The notes: a model not told the origin generated them from the letters alone. A stretch of DNA of 64,000 bases from Bolinopsis microptera (GCF_026151205.1 NC_087072.1:18274103-18338102), one strand, 5' to 3'; shown: positions 18,103-31,568, numbered from the stretch's first letter. Numbers and translations are program-made.

Positions 18103-20032
18103 ATGGGTTGTTTAATTAGCTCGATGGCATGCTGCATTGGTAGCGCAGCATGCGGCTGCATCAGTAGCTGCTGTCCCACCATGCGATCCAGTACCACCAG
18201 TCGTATCATGTACAGTGGCATCCTACTTCTTATGACTGCCATCTCCCTGATTATCCGTATTCCTGGAATCTCTGAGCAGATGAAAAAGATACCTGGCATA
18301 TGTAAGGAAGGAAAATACCAGCCTATTACTGGTGGTCTCGTGTCCTGTGAAGATCTTGGAACTTATCTCTTCGTTTACAAAGTTTGCTTCCCTGTGGCTC
18401 TATTCTTCTTTTTGATGTCGATAATCATGATAGAAGTTCGTTCCAGTAAAGATATAAGAGCTCCTATCCAAAATGGATTCTGGTTGTGGAAGTACCTTAT
18501 TGTGATCGCTGCCATCATAGGATCTATTGCCGGTATGCCAGACTCTTTTGCCTACCCTTGGATGATCATTGCCTACATCTTTGCTTTCATCTTCATCATC
18601 ATCCAGTTACTTCTCCTGGTGGACTTTGCTCACACGTGGAACGAGACCTGGCTGGATAATGCTGAGAACAAAGATCGCTCCTGGATGTGTGGCATTGTCT
18701 TCTTCTTCTCCTTCAACTTCGTTGCTATCATCGCCGGAAATGTGCTTCTGTACGTGTTTTACACATCGTGTGACAGCAACGGCCTGAACATCGCTGTAAT
18801 CACCATCAACATAATCCTGTGTATCCTCGTGAGCGTCGTTTCCATCCTTCCTGGTGTTCAAGAACACAACCCTAAGAGTGGGCTTCTTCAGGTAATTTCA
18901 GCTTTATTAGAGTTGTTTTATAAACCGAAATACATTACACCTGCTATAAATCTTGAGCTGAGTTACAGGGGGGGGGGGGGGGGGGGGGTGGGGCGGCCGG
19001 TGGGGGGATCTTTATTGTATAATGTTACTGTGACATTATATTCCTTGGCTCTCCCGGTTTAATATCGCTCACATCCTCTTCTCTAATATCATTGCCATAA
19101 TCAATACTAGTAAAAACGGTTGCTGTTAAATAATATTATGAAGATAGATAATAACATGACTGAATCTTAAATTCTTTCTCTTCTCAATCTTAAATTCTTT
19201 CTCTTTGAAAATAGTTCCGTTTTGGCCTACGAGTCCCAATATAATAGTACAATAATAATAATAATCCAATTAATCAAATCATCCTCCAGTCGTCAGTTAT
19301 CTCCCTCTACTGCACCTATCTGATCTGGTCTGGATTTGCTGCAGACCCTAGTGGCTGTAACCCTCTGAACACGAACAGCACTACAGAATCAGACACTGCG
19401 GCGGATCACAACAGCAACATAGCCCCAACACTGGTGGGCATTGCCATCACCTTCTTTGTGGTGTTGTGGAGCGTGCTCCAGACAAGTTCCAGTAACTACA
19501 GTCAGAAGCTGGGTGTGGGAGGTGAGGAGGGTGCTTTGTTGGGCTGCACCGGCACTAGCGCTGATGGAGGCAGTGATGATATCGAGGTGAGTGGTGACTG
19601 GTTAACTCAGTAATAATGAAGGTTTTATTTAATTGTGTTCAGTCCAATTGTTAATTAAGTCTTGAATTCTCAGTCGACTCTCTAACCTCTCTATAATGAC
19701 ATATAAATATGTAACTAACTCTAAAATAAACATAATATATACAAGCAATTCCCCGCGTGCAGGACGGAAAACCCCGAGTGTACGACAACGAAGAGGATGG
19801 AGTCGCGTACAGCTACTCTTTCTTCCACTTCATGTTCATGATAGCCGTGTTCTACCTAATGCTGGTCCTCACTGATTGGTGGAATGCCACTACTGATAGT
19901 CTCGTGAGTGGAGCCTTCAGCAAGACCTCTCTGTGGGTTAAGATAACTTCCTCCTGGATTTGTTATGCGATCTACTGCTGGACCCTTGCTGCTCCCGCTA
20001 TGTTCCCCGACAGAGACTTTGGATACGCGTAA
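18103..20032 (+). CDS. SERINC: Serine incorporator (SERINC/TMS1) multi-pass membrane protein
   Basis: Three exons, 18103-18891, 19290-19586 and 19763-20032, all joined at phase 0 with GT-AG borders, give 451 residues, the usual SERINC length. The N-terminus is cysteine-rich (CCIGSAACGCISSCCPT), as in the family. Family signatures include NGFWLWKYL, LVDFAHTWNETW, SGLLQSSVISLYCTYLIWS at the first splice join and the C-terminal DWWNA ... WVKITSSWICYAIYCWTLAAP. There are about ten membrane-spanning segments. SERINC proteins lie in the plasma membrane and endomembranes and act as lipid scramblases linked with serine-derived lipids. AATAAA-like sites at about 20429 and 20769 could serve as polyadenylation signals. 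Intron 1 carries a 21-base G run. Confidence 0.95.
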
Positions 20033-21444
20033 AAGTACAGGTAAATGTGACACACTAAAATATTTAAGTTATTCAGTGATATATTGAGTTAAGTTAATGA
20101 CGCCTCGATCTACCTCGCGCACTTATTCACAAACCAGCCTGTAGAGTGTAGATATCAAGGTGACAAAAGTTTCAATTTCAACTTGCAGATTTTGTGGGTG
20201 CAGTTTGGAGACTTCGTTCCGTTCTAACTGCCAAAACGATTGGAGGATACGAGTATCGGAGCGACGTACCCTACAAAACTACACTCTGCATCCTAACAGA
20301 TGAGTTTGCAAAACTCACATAATGATCAAAGACTTTGGACGATTTTCGCGATTTTACACTTCCTGAAAGAGTGTACTCTATTTTCGTATTCAGAAATTTT
20401 AGATCTCGATCAAAATATTAAAGGACCAATAAAGTTAAGAAGCATCTTGCTGCCATTTTAGTTTGTAGCAAGCAGACGTAGACACACCTATTTTACATAT
20501 TATCATGGTAAACTTACTTTACCTTAAAACCTAAAAACTGTATTATGTTTGCGGTGTGATCTGAGCTGCATGAAACATCTTGCCTGTTTTATCCACAATC
20601 TGAGACTTAGTTTGATTATCGTTATTCGTTTGATTTTTGTTCTTCGAATATGAAATATCTTAAAACCTCGTTAATCAAGGCGTGGTAGACTTGCACTAGT
20701 GTAATGTGTTTAATTTATCCTCGTATTTGCTACTCTCGTTCATCTTAGAGAATGTACTTTGTATAATCTAATAAACTCCAGATAGATACGCTATTTGATA
20801 TTTATGTGTAGTTTAGTAATGTAGTTGTACATTAGCTGTTAGATTACATAAGGCTCTTCTTGAAACATGTGCTCTTTTAAAAAGATCATTGATCACTGTT
20901 ACATTTTCTCATCTTAATGATCTTTATATAATATATAGTGTATTAAATACGTTTCTGAAATGGAAGTCAAAACTAAGTCATATGGACTAGTCTGATAGAT
21001 TTGAAAGCATATAAAAACAAGATCGTATGTAGTGGTAAATAAAACCCTGTCAAGTTTCCATATTTGTTACTGTCCATTTTTTTCAAAATCTCTATGTACA
21101 ATTTGTTGGTACTTGAAAGTTAAATATTTTGGATATTTTTGCTGCCATTGGTGTTTACGTCTGCTGTCAATAATTGATTGATCGATAGAAAAACAGTGTT
21201 AATAATAGATTCTTAGAATGGTGATTTCTGTATTAGACTCTAAAATTACAAAATATTAAACATTGTTTCATTCTAAGTGTCAAAACTTCAACAGCTTATT
21301 AAATGAATCAAAATCACTAAAACTCAAAATTAAAATTCAGATTCACATAAACAGTTCAAAACAATTGTTTTTAATAAATATAATAGATTCCCTGAAAACA
21401 GACGCAACACCAGCCCCTAACCACAGCATTGAGCCCGGTAAGAC
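20033..21444. other. SERINC 3' UTR and DDX1 upstream region
   Basis: No coding sequence was found. The first ~750 bases are most likely SERINC 3' UTR, possibly with a further splice just after the stop codon (an acceptor-like tract lies at about 20190). The last few hundred bases lead into the DDX1 start codon. Confidence 0.5.
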
Positions 21445-24400
21445 ATGGCAGCGTTTGAAGAGTTGGGTATAATGGCGGAGATATGTGCTGGGCTGGAAGA
21501 GATGGACTGGTTACTTCCTACTGACGTGCAGCAGGAAGCTGTACCCCTCATTTTAGGAGGTTTGTTAAATACTGATGTGCAGGAGGAGGCAGTACCCCTC
21601 ATTTTAGAAGGTTTGTTAAATACTGACGTGCAGCAGGAGGCTGTACCCCTCATTTTAGGAGGTTTGTTAAATACTGATGCGAAGCAGGAGGCTGTACCCC
21701 TCATTTTAGGAGGTTTGTTACATACTGATGTGCAGCAGGAGGCTGTACCCCTAATTTTAGGAGGTTTGTTAAATACTGATGTGCAGCAGGAGGCTGTACC
21801 CCTCATTTTAGAAGGTTTGTTAAATACTGATGTGCAGCAGGAGGCTGTACCCCTCATTTTAGGAGGTTTGTTAAATACTGATGCGCAGCAGGAAGCTGTA
21901 CCCCTCATTTTAGAAGGTTTGTTAAATACTGACGTGCAGCAGGAGGCTGTACCCCTCATTTTAGGAGGTTTGTTAAATACTGATGCGAAGCAGGAGGCTG
22001 TACCCCTCATTTTAGGAGGTTTGTTAAATACTGATGTGCAGCAGGAGGCTGTACCCCTCATTTTAGGAGGTTTGTTAAATACTGATGTGCAGCAGGAGGC
22101 TGTACCCCTCATTTTAGAAGGTTTGTTAAATACTGATGTGCAGCAGGAGGCTGTACCCCTCATTTTAGGAGGTTTGTTAAATACTGATGTGCAGCAGGAT
22201 GCTGTACCCCTCATTTTAGGAGGTTTGTTAAATACTGATGTGCAGCAGGAGGCTGTACCCCTCATTTTAGGAGGTTTGTTAAATACTGATGTGCAGCAGG
22301 AGGCTGTACCCTTCATTTTTGAAGGTTTGTTAAATACTGATGCGCAGCAGGAGGATGTACCCCTCATTTTAGAAGGTTTGTTAAACACTGATGTGTAGCA
22401 GGAGGCTGTACCCCTCATTTTAGGAGGTTTGTTAAATACTGATGCGCAGCAGGAGGCTGTACCCCTCATTTTAGGAGGTTTGTTAAATACTGATGTGCAG
22501 CAGGAGGCTGTACCCCTCATTTTAGAAGGTTTGTTAAATACTGATGTGCAGCAGGAAGCTGTACCCCTCATTTTAGAAGGTTTGTTAAATACTGATGCGC
22601 AGCAGGAGGCTGTACCCCTCATTTTTGAAGGTTTGTTAAATACTGATGTGCAGCAGGAGGCTGTACCCCTCATTTTAGAAGGTTTGTTAAATAATGATGT
22701 GCAGCAGGAGGCTGTACCCTTCATTTTAGAAGGTTTGTTAAATACTGATGTGCAGCAGGAAGCTGTACCCCTCATTTTAGAAGGTTTGTTAAATACTGAT
22801 GTGCAGCAGGAGGCTGTACCCCTCATTTTAGAAGGTTTGTTAAATACTGATGTGCAGCAGGAAGCTGTACCCCTCATTTTAGAAGGTTTGTTAAATACTA
22901 GAAATAATTTCTGAAATTTCCAGTTATCAATATTTTCAAGCTTGATAGCTTTAAAATAGTGGTAAGGTATTAAGCATTACGATATCAAAATATTGTACTG
23001 TAGCGTAGTCACATACATAGTATGTTGCATAACAGTTGGGACTATCAAACGTATTTGTGCTCAACAAGTAATGTCTCTATTTATTTTCACCATCTGACAA
23101 TACTTTTAAAATTCTGATATTTCAATTTCCACACCTTCTCCCACAACTCACCACTTGAAACTATAAGAAACAGTTCAACAGTCAACATACGGATATTAAT
23201 AAGTCACAAGGTCAAAGAGTCATACTATGAACAACAATATGCAAAGTAATGACTAATGAGTCATAAGATAAAAGAGCTAAAAATATCATGTCAGGTGGAG
23301 ACGTATTGATGGCGGCTGAAACCGGAAGTGGTAAAACAGGAGCTTTCTCACTTCCTGTTATCCAGGCTGTGTGGGAGACTAAAAACGGAGGTGGGTTTAT
23401 TGCTAGCTTCTCTTTACTAGCATTTATCGGCTTGTGTTGGATTCACCAACACTTCGGAGCGTTTTAGGTTGGTATTATCCCGACATTTTCTTACAAAACA
23501 TCAATATAGTTTAAAAAACTTTTAGTCCATAACTGACTTCAATATCAGTGTCCACAACGAAGAAAGAGGCGTCTAAAGAGTTTAAAATGTCTGAAACAGA
23601 CCGGGACGCAGCGTTTACAGTCTCCGGGCTAGCGGTGCGCAACGCTGATCAATACCGCTGGCAAGGGGGGAGGTCAGATAAGGGCGTGGTCGGTGGGAAG
23701 CATTACTACGAGGCTACTATCACTGATAACGGACTGTGCAGGATTGGGTTCGCTACTGCTGATGCTTATCAAGAACTGGGTAGGTTGAGTTATAATAGCT
23801 CTATATAATAAAAGATAAAAATTATCTAATTAGTTAGTAATTTGATATTGATCAATTTGTAATTTAATATCAGCTCATGGTGATAACTGGTAAGGTGAAA
23901 ACACTACCATGTACAATGTACATTTTACATTGTACGCTGTACATTGTACAATAGCTGAATTGTAAAACAGTAGAAAGTAGAGACGGCATGATGATCTGTT
24001 TTGTGTAGCAAACTGTACAATATGTCATGTGAGCAAAATGTACATTATGAAACGTGATAGTGTGATGTACCCAATTACATTCTACACTGTATATAGTGTA
24101 TATAAGTCAGTTTATCACACAATGCAATGCAGACTGTACTTCCTGAGAAACTAGATTACTGAAGAAGTAATATTCCCGATATTACATATTATTATACCCC
24201 GTTTAACAATTAAACATAATTATGCCTCACACTTCATATATATGTGTCGCATATAATAATGAGACGTTAAAGTTTAAATGTACACTGTGTAGTAGTGTAG
24301 TAGATAGTACTTAGTATCTAATATGTATGTTATTCTCAACACAGCTTTACTCCAAATGTGGGACAATTCTAACTTAAAACACAATCTGAAATTTAAAGAT

Positions 24401-27400
24401 AAACGAACTCATAAATATGTTAAATATGGTTCGTGTTCAGTGTTCACCTAACATTATGAAAACACCATTTCACTTGTTTGCCCATAATAAATCTCAATAC
24501 TGTTCTCGAGTGTTTTTACAAGAAGGCTGTGATCTTCATTCAACAGATTAAATTTTAAGAACACAATATAATTACTGGCACATCTGTTTGTTATTGTTTT
24601 GTGGGTCACCGACTCAAAACTCCAACAGTATTGTAGTGTAATTCTTATGCAGCCGTCACCTGTTGTTTAGTATAATTATTGGATGATTTTGCGATCATAA
24701 AACCTCAGAAATATTAAACAAAAGCATAGTTATTGGCAAGGTTCCAGCTTTAGCTGTACGAGACCAAGTGGTGATTGTTCTCATGACTCAGTAAAAGAAA
24801 TACGTCTCAAATTGCACTTTCATTTCACAGAATTGGTGCAGAATAAATACACTATATAACATAGGTGTTATGCACATTCCACATAATATGTATATTAAGA
24901 ACTAGAAGGTAGTGGTGTGTTATTAGGGGGATATTTTGTAGGTTCATGTCCTTGAGGTTCTTCGTCATAGGAAGGGGAGGGGGCGGGGGGGGGGGGGGGG
25001 ACATTTACCAGCACTATGAGTTATGACACTCTATATCATATTTGTGAAGCTCTCTTCTTGCCCATCTACAACACTCACATTCACTTTTGATATGTATGAT
25101 TTACATCCTGATATTAGGTAAAAGATGTAGATAATGCTGCAGACCTGTCACTAGTGACAGATCTGTGTGTACTTGTCATAGTGTATTAAATAAGTATTGC
25201 ACAATATCGTTCACTCCCAAATTTAACTATGAATAATTTTCAGGAAAAGACGAGTATGGATTTGGTTTTGGGGGAACAGGTAAAAAGTCTAACAGCAGCA
25301 GATTTGACTCGTACGGAACAGCATTTGGTAAGGGTGACGTCATGGGCTGTTTTATTGATCTGACAGAAAAAACCATCTCGTATTCCAAAAACGGACGATA
25401 TTTTGACGTTGCATTTGATATTCCCGGGAAATTGAGCGGAGAAGCGTTCTACGTTGCCTGCACCCTCAAAAACTCTTCCCTCACCTTCAACTTTGGAGAG
25501 ACACCCTTCAAACATGCCCCTGGTTTTGATTACCAGCCAATCAGTAAAGCGGACCCGAGTCAGCTGGTAGCTGGTGCTGTTAAGGAGGGTAAGAAGCGTT
25601 CAGGTCCTATGGCGGTTATTCTGGAACCTTCCAGAGAATTGGCAGAACAAACTCATACTCAGATCTGTATGTTTAAGAAGTATCTGCCCGCACCAGGGTT
25701 GAAAAGTGCTGTCTTCATTGGTGAGTGCTTCATCATTTGTACCTAAGTTATAATGTTGACGAATTATTTTCCATGTTTAAAAATTTGCGTTGTGACGTTG
25801 CTTTTTTGAAACTGTTCACATTTGTCTGAGGGTTTTCTATTTTCTATTTCAGGTGGAGTTTCGGTAAAGGAACAGATCTCACAACTAAACCACGGACTGG
25901 ATATTGTCACTGGGACACCAGGTCGTATCCAGGACCTGATCGACACGGGTAACCTCAAGTTAGAAAACATCAGGTTCTTCATACTGGACGAGGCAGACGG
26001 TCTCCTTCAGCAGGACCACAAAGCTCTGATCCTGAAAATGTACGATACCTTCGACAAACTGATCGACGGAAAACGACTACAGATGATAGTTTGCTCGGCA
26101 ACGCTCCACAACTTTGACGTAAAGAAGTTAGCACAAGAAATCATGCACTTCCCTAACTGGGTGGATCTGAAGGGACAGGACGTAGTTCCGGAGACAGTGC
26201 ACCATGTCAAGTGTTATGTGAACCCTGAGTTGGACAGGTCCTGGCAAACAGACAAGGGACTCAAGGTTAAAACTGATGGGGTTCACCAACAGGACGATCT
26301 CTCTCAAAAAGATTTGGGGTTGTCCGAAGCGACCAAGATACTTAAAGCAAAATACTTTATTGCGGCAGTAGAAAAGTTGAAAATGCACAATGAACAGTGC
26401 ATCGTGTTTTGTAGAACTAAACTTGATTGTGACAATCTGGAAAGATTCCTCAACAAATTAGACAGTATTAAATATTCGTGTACTTGTTTACATGGAGATC
26501 GTCGTCCAAATGAACGAAAAGCTAACCTACAAACGTTTAAAGACGGTAAATGCAAGTTTCTGATATGTACAGATGTTGCAGCTAGGGGTATAGATGTGAA
26601 GGGGATCCCTTTTGTTATCAACTACACTCTGCCAGATGAAACTCTTAACTTTATTCACAGAACTGGTTAGTAAATTCAATCTTTTCCTGTGTTGGATTTG
26701 TTTCTTTGCCCACATCGCAAATTATGTCCAAGAATAGGTTTATGATATGTACACAAACGTCGATGCCAGATAAAGTTCTCTTCGAGATAAGAGTAATAGT
26801 ACACAGTTTCACAGTTTGATAATACCGTAATTTTCTATCAGGTCGTGTAGGTCGGGCTGACAGAATGGGACTAGCGATTTCATTTAGTTCTACTGTCAAA
26901 GAGAAGGTAATGTCTGATTCATGTGTTTGTATTTTTATTACAATGAGAGCAATTGAAGGTTCAGAGTTTGGAAGTGAAATGGACGCGAAATGTTTTATAT
27001 TATTTAGTTTGTTTTTGTTTTATATTTACCTTACTCGGGATTATTATGACCGGGATAAAGTGGTGGGTTTAGGGTAATTTCGCCATATTTTTCCCGAACC
27101 ACATTTTCACCGGTCGTTAATAAACTCGCCTACTCAGCTTTTAGGGTTCCCAAGGGGTATGGGTGCTCATATTTTAATCGTTGTCTTATATTCACTAAAG
27201 AAGACTATTGGGACACTTGTTGTAGGTTTTTCGACTTCATTTGGCTAAAATTGCAAAAAATTCACCTTTTTGCCCAATTCTTGTCATATATCCTTATTGT
27301 CAAATTTGATTTAAATAGGCCAATTTTTAATTTCTTAGGTATTGACTATCTCTACATAATGAAATAGGACTCAAAGTAAAAGTAACAGTTAAATTAAAAC

Positions 27401-30274
27401 TTGAATTAATTAAAACTGATGAAAGGGATGATCCAGATGAAGATAACGAAGATGATTACAACTTATTGGAAGACTAAACAGCTCTCCCTTTATCTTAATA
27501 TCGATCTGGTTGTTACGCTTCAAATGTTAAAAATTATTTTCCATCTAGTTTGATTAACCACGAGTCATTATTTCTGTCTACTTTCAACAATTATTGATAA
27601 TTCGACTTGTTTCACAAGTTTTAGCAATACGAAAATTTCTAAACTTGCTTATCTCTAATAAGGAAATTTACATCTGAGACAAAATTTTTGAATCTAAAAT
27701 TGAAAGGTTGGACACCGGTAAAATGGCGACCGGGAAAATGTGGTGGGTTTTGAGCAATTTCGCCATATTTTTCCCGAACCATATTTTAACCGGTCGTTAA
27801 TAAACCCGTCGTAATAATCCCGAGTAAGGTAGTTTGTTTAACAGTGTAGCCTCTATCAGTGTACTATTTCAGGTGTGGTACCATAGTAACTGTAACAACA
27901 GAGGTAAAGGATGTTTCAACACTAACCTTATTGATAGAGGAGGCTGCTGTATATGGTATGACGAACCTAAAGCTTTAAGGTACGTTCTGTCTCATATATT
28001 TTTTAAATAATTCGCAGGAAATCGGTTTAAAAAATAAATGTTTTTATCAATTTAAATTGATGCCTGTTTTAATTATTTTCTTTTGAGACCTTAATTAATG
28101 TTTTTATCTTCAGAGATTTAGAAGAGTACATAGATGACAGTTTACCGATTATAGAAAAGACGTTTGAAATTCCCATCAACGAATTTGACGGTGCGTGTAC
28201 TGTGTTATAGACAGGATTAAATCATAGTGCTCTGTCATAAATATTATTTCATGAGGTCTACACAAAACTGTTTTGTAGGGCGCAACGGGAAACTTGTTTA
28301 TCGATCAGTATTTTAAACAACATTGCTTGACGCGCATTATTTAGAGTTTAGGCGCGTATATAGCAAACAATCTTTCGATTATTTATAGCAACTTGGACCA
28401 CAGCCAGAAAATAGTGTAAAGCTATCCTTGAGCTGCTGTGGCATTATGACTAATGGGTGTTTCATACTCCCGAACTGTGGTTAGGCTATCACAAATATTC
28501 GATACTTTTAAAAGTGTAATCCTCGCCCCTAGAGCAGTACGAGGTTTACATTCATTATAACCGCGACAATCCTACATTATTGCCACTAATTTTCCGTGAT
28601 GCCGTTGAGAGGAAGGTTCTTGGGTCAGAAAACAAAAAAGTGGAAGGGCTTGCACTGCAGGAAGATATGACCACAAACATCAAATTTCGAACTTGATCAG
28701 CAAAACGCTGGCCCAAATGTCTAATTTAGATTTGTTAATGTCAAAACATTGTCGCCATATTTAACTTTTAGATTTATGTATTTAAACTTTCCGTATTTGA
28801 TGAACCCGACAATTCTTATAATTTTTTTCTGATCCATGACTCAAGTGCCGAAGGCACAAAATAGTCTAGGAAGGGTTAGCGAACGAGGTTTTTTCCATAT
28901 ATGGTAGCTTGTGACCGTCGTGCGTAGTACAAACAAACGAGCATACGTGCCCGCGCGCCAATTTATATGTCGCCCACGTTCCTAACTAGCAACTAGACTG
29001 TGCAAAGTTATTTTGCGCGATATTCTGAATTAAATAATTGTTGGCGCGGGCGCTGAACTGACATAGTAAATTGTTAATTGTTAAGTATCCCACTAATTGA
29101 TAGCATATTGTTATTATTTCGAGTTAGTATTACTATTTTGCACAGATCCGTGTCACTGTGTCAGGTTGCATAAACAATAAACATATGGTTACATAGAAAT
29201 ATACACTATTTTCAAATTCAATATGGAATTAACTGGGCGGCGCTCGGCCTGTCACTCCGCCATATCTGCATGCTTATAAACAGTAAAGACTGAGTCCCCA
29301 GGGTGTTATGGAATATGATAAAATACGCCATCACGGATCGGGAAATTTAGTGGCCATCCACAAAACTACAAAAGAAAAGAGGCCGCATTTCTTGTTGGAA
29401 TGAAGAACCGATTAGGTCGGGAAAAAGAAATTGTGCTTGAAACTTATTTCCTTACCGGCAAAGGGTGTTCCTGAAAACCAACCAAATTCGGTCCACCCTT
29501 ATTACTTTATTACGTAACGTAAGGTAAACGGATTTGGATGAACCCAACCTAATCAAATTTTTGTATCATAGACCTGCGTAATACATAGCTTCTGAGTGAT
29601 AATATGACGTGTGTACGTAGGATTGTGGTCATATCCCCTTAATTTACAGCTCACACTTTGATTTAAAGATAGAGTGTTTATAATCAATAATTAACGTCTA
29701 AGGTCATGCCTGAGCCCCGAACTCGTTTAATACATTCGCAAAATACTCAGAATGTAAATGCATCAAAACGTGATATAGAGGTCTCTGCAATCCATTAAGT
29801 TCAGTTTTTTGCAAATATCAACTTATCGGGGAACAATAGACAATGTGATTACTAATTTACTTTATTTTATTTTATTACAAAACACAATACTTGAATCATC
29901 CAAGCATCATGCACCTGTGCAGCAGAGCTCATCTCCTCACTCATCAGTAAATATTAACTGAAAATCTGGCAAATTGTAAGTTTTTGGTTCTGGCCCAAAT
30001 TTCGAAATTGATTGAAATTACTAAAACTTAAGCTCCTCCTCCATTTATAATGACACAATTACAAGGTTCTAACTACACAATAATAAACTATGCTAATGAT
30101 ATGTGTCTCACAGGTAAAGTGACTTACGGAGCTCGGAGGAAGACTGGTGGTGGTAACATGTACCAAGGACATGCTGCTGAGATCAGCCAGAGTGTCAAGG
30201 AGCTATACGAACTGGAGAAAAGATCTCAGAACTCCTTTATTGCTCTCAGATTTAGCACTCCTGTCAGATCCTGA
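21445..30274 (+). CDS. DDX1: ATP-dependent RNA helicase DDX1 (DEAD box with SPRY insert)
   Basis: Nine exons: 21445-21559, 23295-23390, 23549-23779, 25244-25720, 25853-26665, 26842-26906, 27873-27979, 28114-28190 and 30114-30274. Phases agree throughout and the total is 2142 nt (713 residues; human DDX1 has 740). The Q-motif region is residues 20-38, motif [10 protein letters not shown] is 45-53, and a SPRY domain follows at about 90-250 ([29 protein letters not shown]). Then come [40 protein letters not shown] and HRTGRVGRA. The SPRY insert between motifs I and Ia is diagnostic for DDX1, which acts in tRNA ligation, RNA processing and DNA-damage clearance. Exon 1 ends at the first of 27 tandem 51-bp units, each with the same donor. 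Use of the first donor gives a normal helicase core. Exon 9 ends shorter than in vertebrates. Confidence 0.95.
21509..22900 (+). repeat. 51-bp minisatellite made of the DDX1 exon 1/intron 1 junction
   Basis: Splice-donor-like GTTTGT sites recur every 51 bp from 21560 to 22886, that is 27 sites and 26 intervals of exactly 51 bp. Each unit holds the end of exon 1 (encoding [12 protein letters not shown] plus G or E, then G), the donor, and 15 bases of intron start. The native exon end is the first member of the series. The frame is kept across the array: 316 further codons from the DDX1 start before a single TAG at 22396-22398, after which it is open again. The opposite strand is open over the whole array (486 codons). 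Variation between units is by point substitution only. Confidence 0.95.
23905..23955. repeat. TGTACAATGTACA inverted-repeat cluster
   Basis: In DDX1 intron 3, TGTACAATGTACA and its near-complements recur within about 45 bp, so the stretch can fold on itself in several registers. Further TGTACA copies follow to about 24120. No function is assigned. Confidence 0.6.
27029..27829. mobile_element. TA-flanked MITE with CCTTACTCGGGA ends, in DDX1 intron 6
   Basis: An 801-bp element bounded by CCTTACTCGGGATTATTATG and its complement, with TA on each side. Subterminal copies of a GGTGGGTTT...CGCCATATTTTTCCCGAACC segment occur near both ends, one on each side of an AT-rich middle. There is no coding capacity. 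Related short copies lie at 32990-33110 and 33139-33228. Confidence 0.85.
28191..30113. other. DDX1 intron 8 with dispersed-repeat piece
   Basis: The largest DDX1 intron apart from intron 1. At 29235-29302 it holds a copy of a dispersed repeat (ACTGGGCGGCGCTCGGCCTG...CCCCAGGG) also present at about 47968-48035 and, inverted, at 55273-55362. Nothing else was recognised. Confidence 0.6.
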
Positions 30275-31568
30275 GACCACGGTATTGATTTAGGTGCAGG
30301 AATTTAATGTTTTTCATTTTAATTAGTTTTCAATTAACTCTAGTTAACAATGCATTGCATCTGTAGTGTAGTTAGAATCGGATAGGATTCCTTGCCACGC
30401 TATTGTTATGGTGTTGTTGTTTTTGTTGGGGACCAAAAGATCTCTCATCTAAGCTTGCGCTAGCTAGACTGATTAGTTTTTTTGGAATAGTAATTGGTTT
30501 TCAATACTGCAGTGACTTGTTTTAGGTTTTAGAATTTTGTTTGTTATATTTGTTTTTGAAGTGACCATTTAATTGATATGAATCGTTTCCCGTGTTCTAG
30601 GTTAACAAACTCAAATAACTACCATAACTCACAGAAACCTATTTATCGAGGCTATGTATAGTTGGTCATATCCGGGGTCACATTCCTCAACTTGGTCGCT
30701 CTTCTAGACACACATTTTCCACTTTCCAGGACTCCAGAATCAAGTCAATCCGCTTAACCCGCTATACTTTCATATTGCTAGTTTCCATTCCCATACTTTC
30801 TTACATTTACTGCACTGGGTATAATGCCCAGTGGGCATTATATTCAATTCTGGGGCAGGCAAAGTTTCAAAATGTTATATATCCTTTTTTGGGGCGCTGA
30901 GTAGTGAATACCTACCCCTTTCAAAAAATAGAAATAAAAATAACACATATTACATAAATTAGATAATTTAATTAAAAATCTGGAATAAAAAGGTTCATAA
31001 TTTTTGACAGAACTTTAAATAAGTTAGAATATTTTTAGTGATCTTTCTTCTATAATCGAACTTAAACTGCTTTGATGATATTTCAAACAATTCAGCGGAT
31101 TAGTCTCTTGGGTCACATAATTTACATTATCATTGTAGAATTAATGTAGTAAAAGATAATAAATCAACTAAGTCAATGTCTCGCAAAATTATCGCAAACA
31201 TGTTCACTTGGCCGCCAAACTTAATTAAATAGTTACATAGTAAGTTTGGTTCGTTGAAACAGGGTTCTTTGTTGTAACTGTTACTATAATGCTCTCATAC
31301 TCCCAAAATGATGATTTAACATTCTGCGGTAAACTGATTAAATTAGTTACGAGACAAGACGCGGCGATGATTAATCATCTTACCACATAAATATCAAATT
31401 TATTCGTCGTAAAGGTAATTTAAACAGGCAAATGAGATTTACAGGGAAAATCATACTTAACATCAGGTTATTATTCACACCTACCGGAGTAACTCAGCAC
31501 AAAGTTATCGGTAATAAATCACGTTTTAATCATCCTAAAGCTATGAAACATGCTCATTTTGTCAGTGT
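30275..31568. other. Intergenic stretch between convergent DDX1 and TGF-beta genes
   Basis: No gene was seen. It should contain the 3' UTRs of both convergent genes. A short perfect palindrome around GCCCAGTGGGC lies at about 30820-30843. Confidence 0.5.

Noticed and set aside
18569-18867. Alternative frames within SERINC exon 1
   Set aside because: Shadow frames; the SERINC frame has clear family signatures.
21417-22877. 486-codon antisense frame across the DDX1 array
   Set aside because: It is the shadow of a stop-free 51-bp repeat; the sense strand carries the real DDX1 exon.
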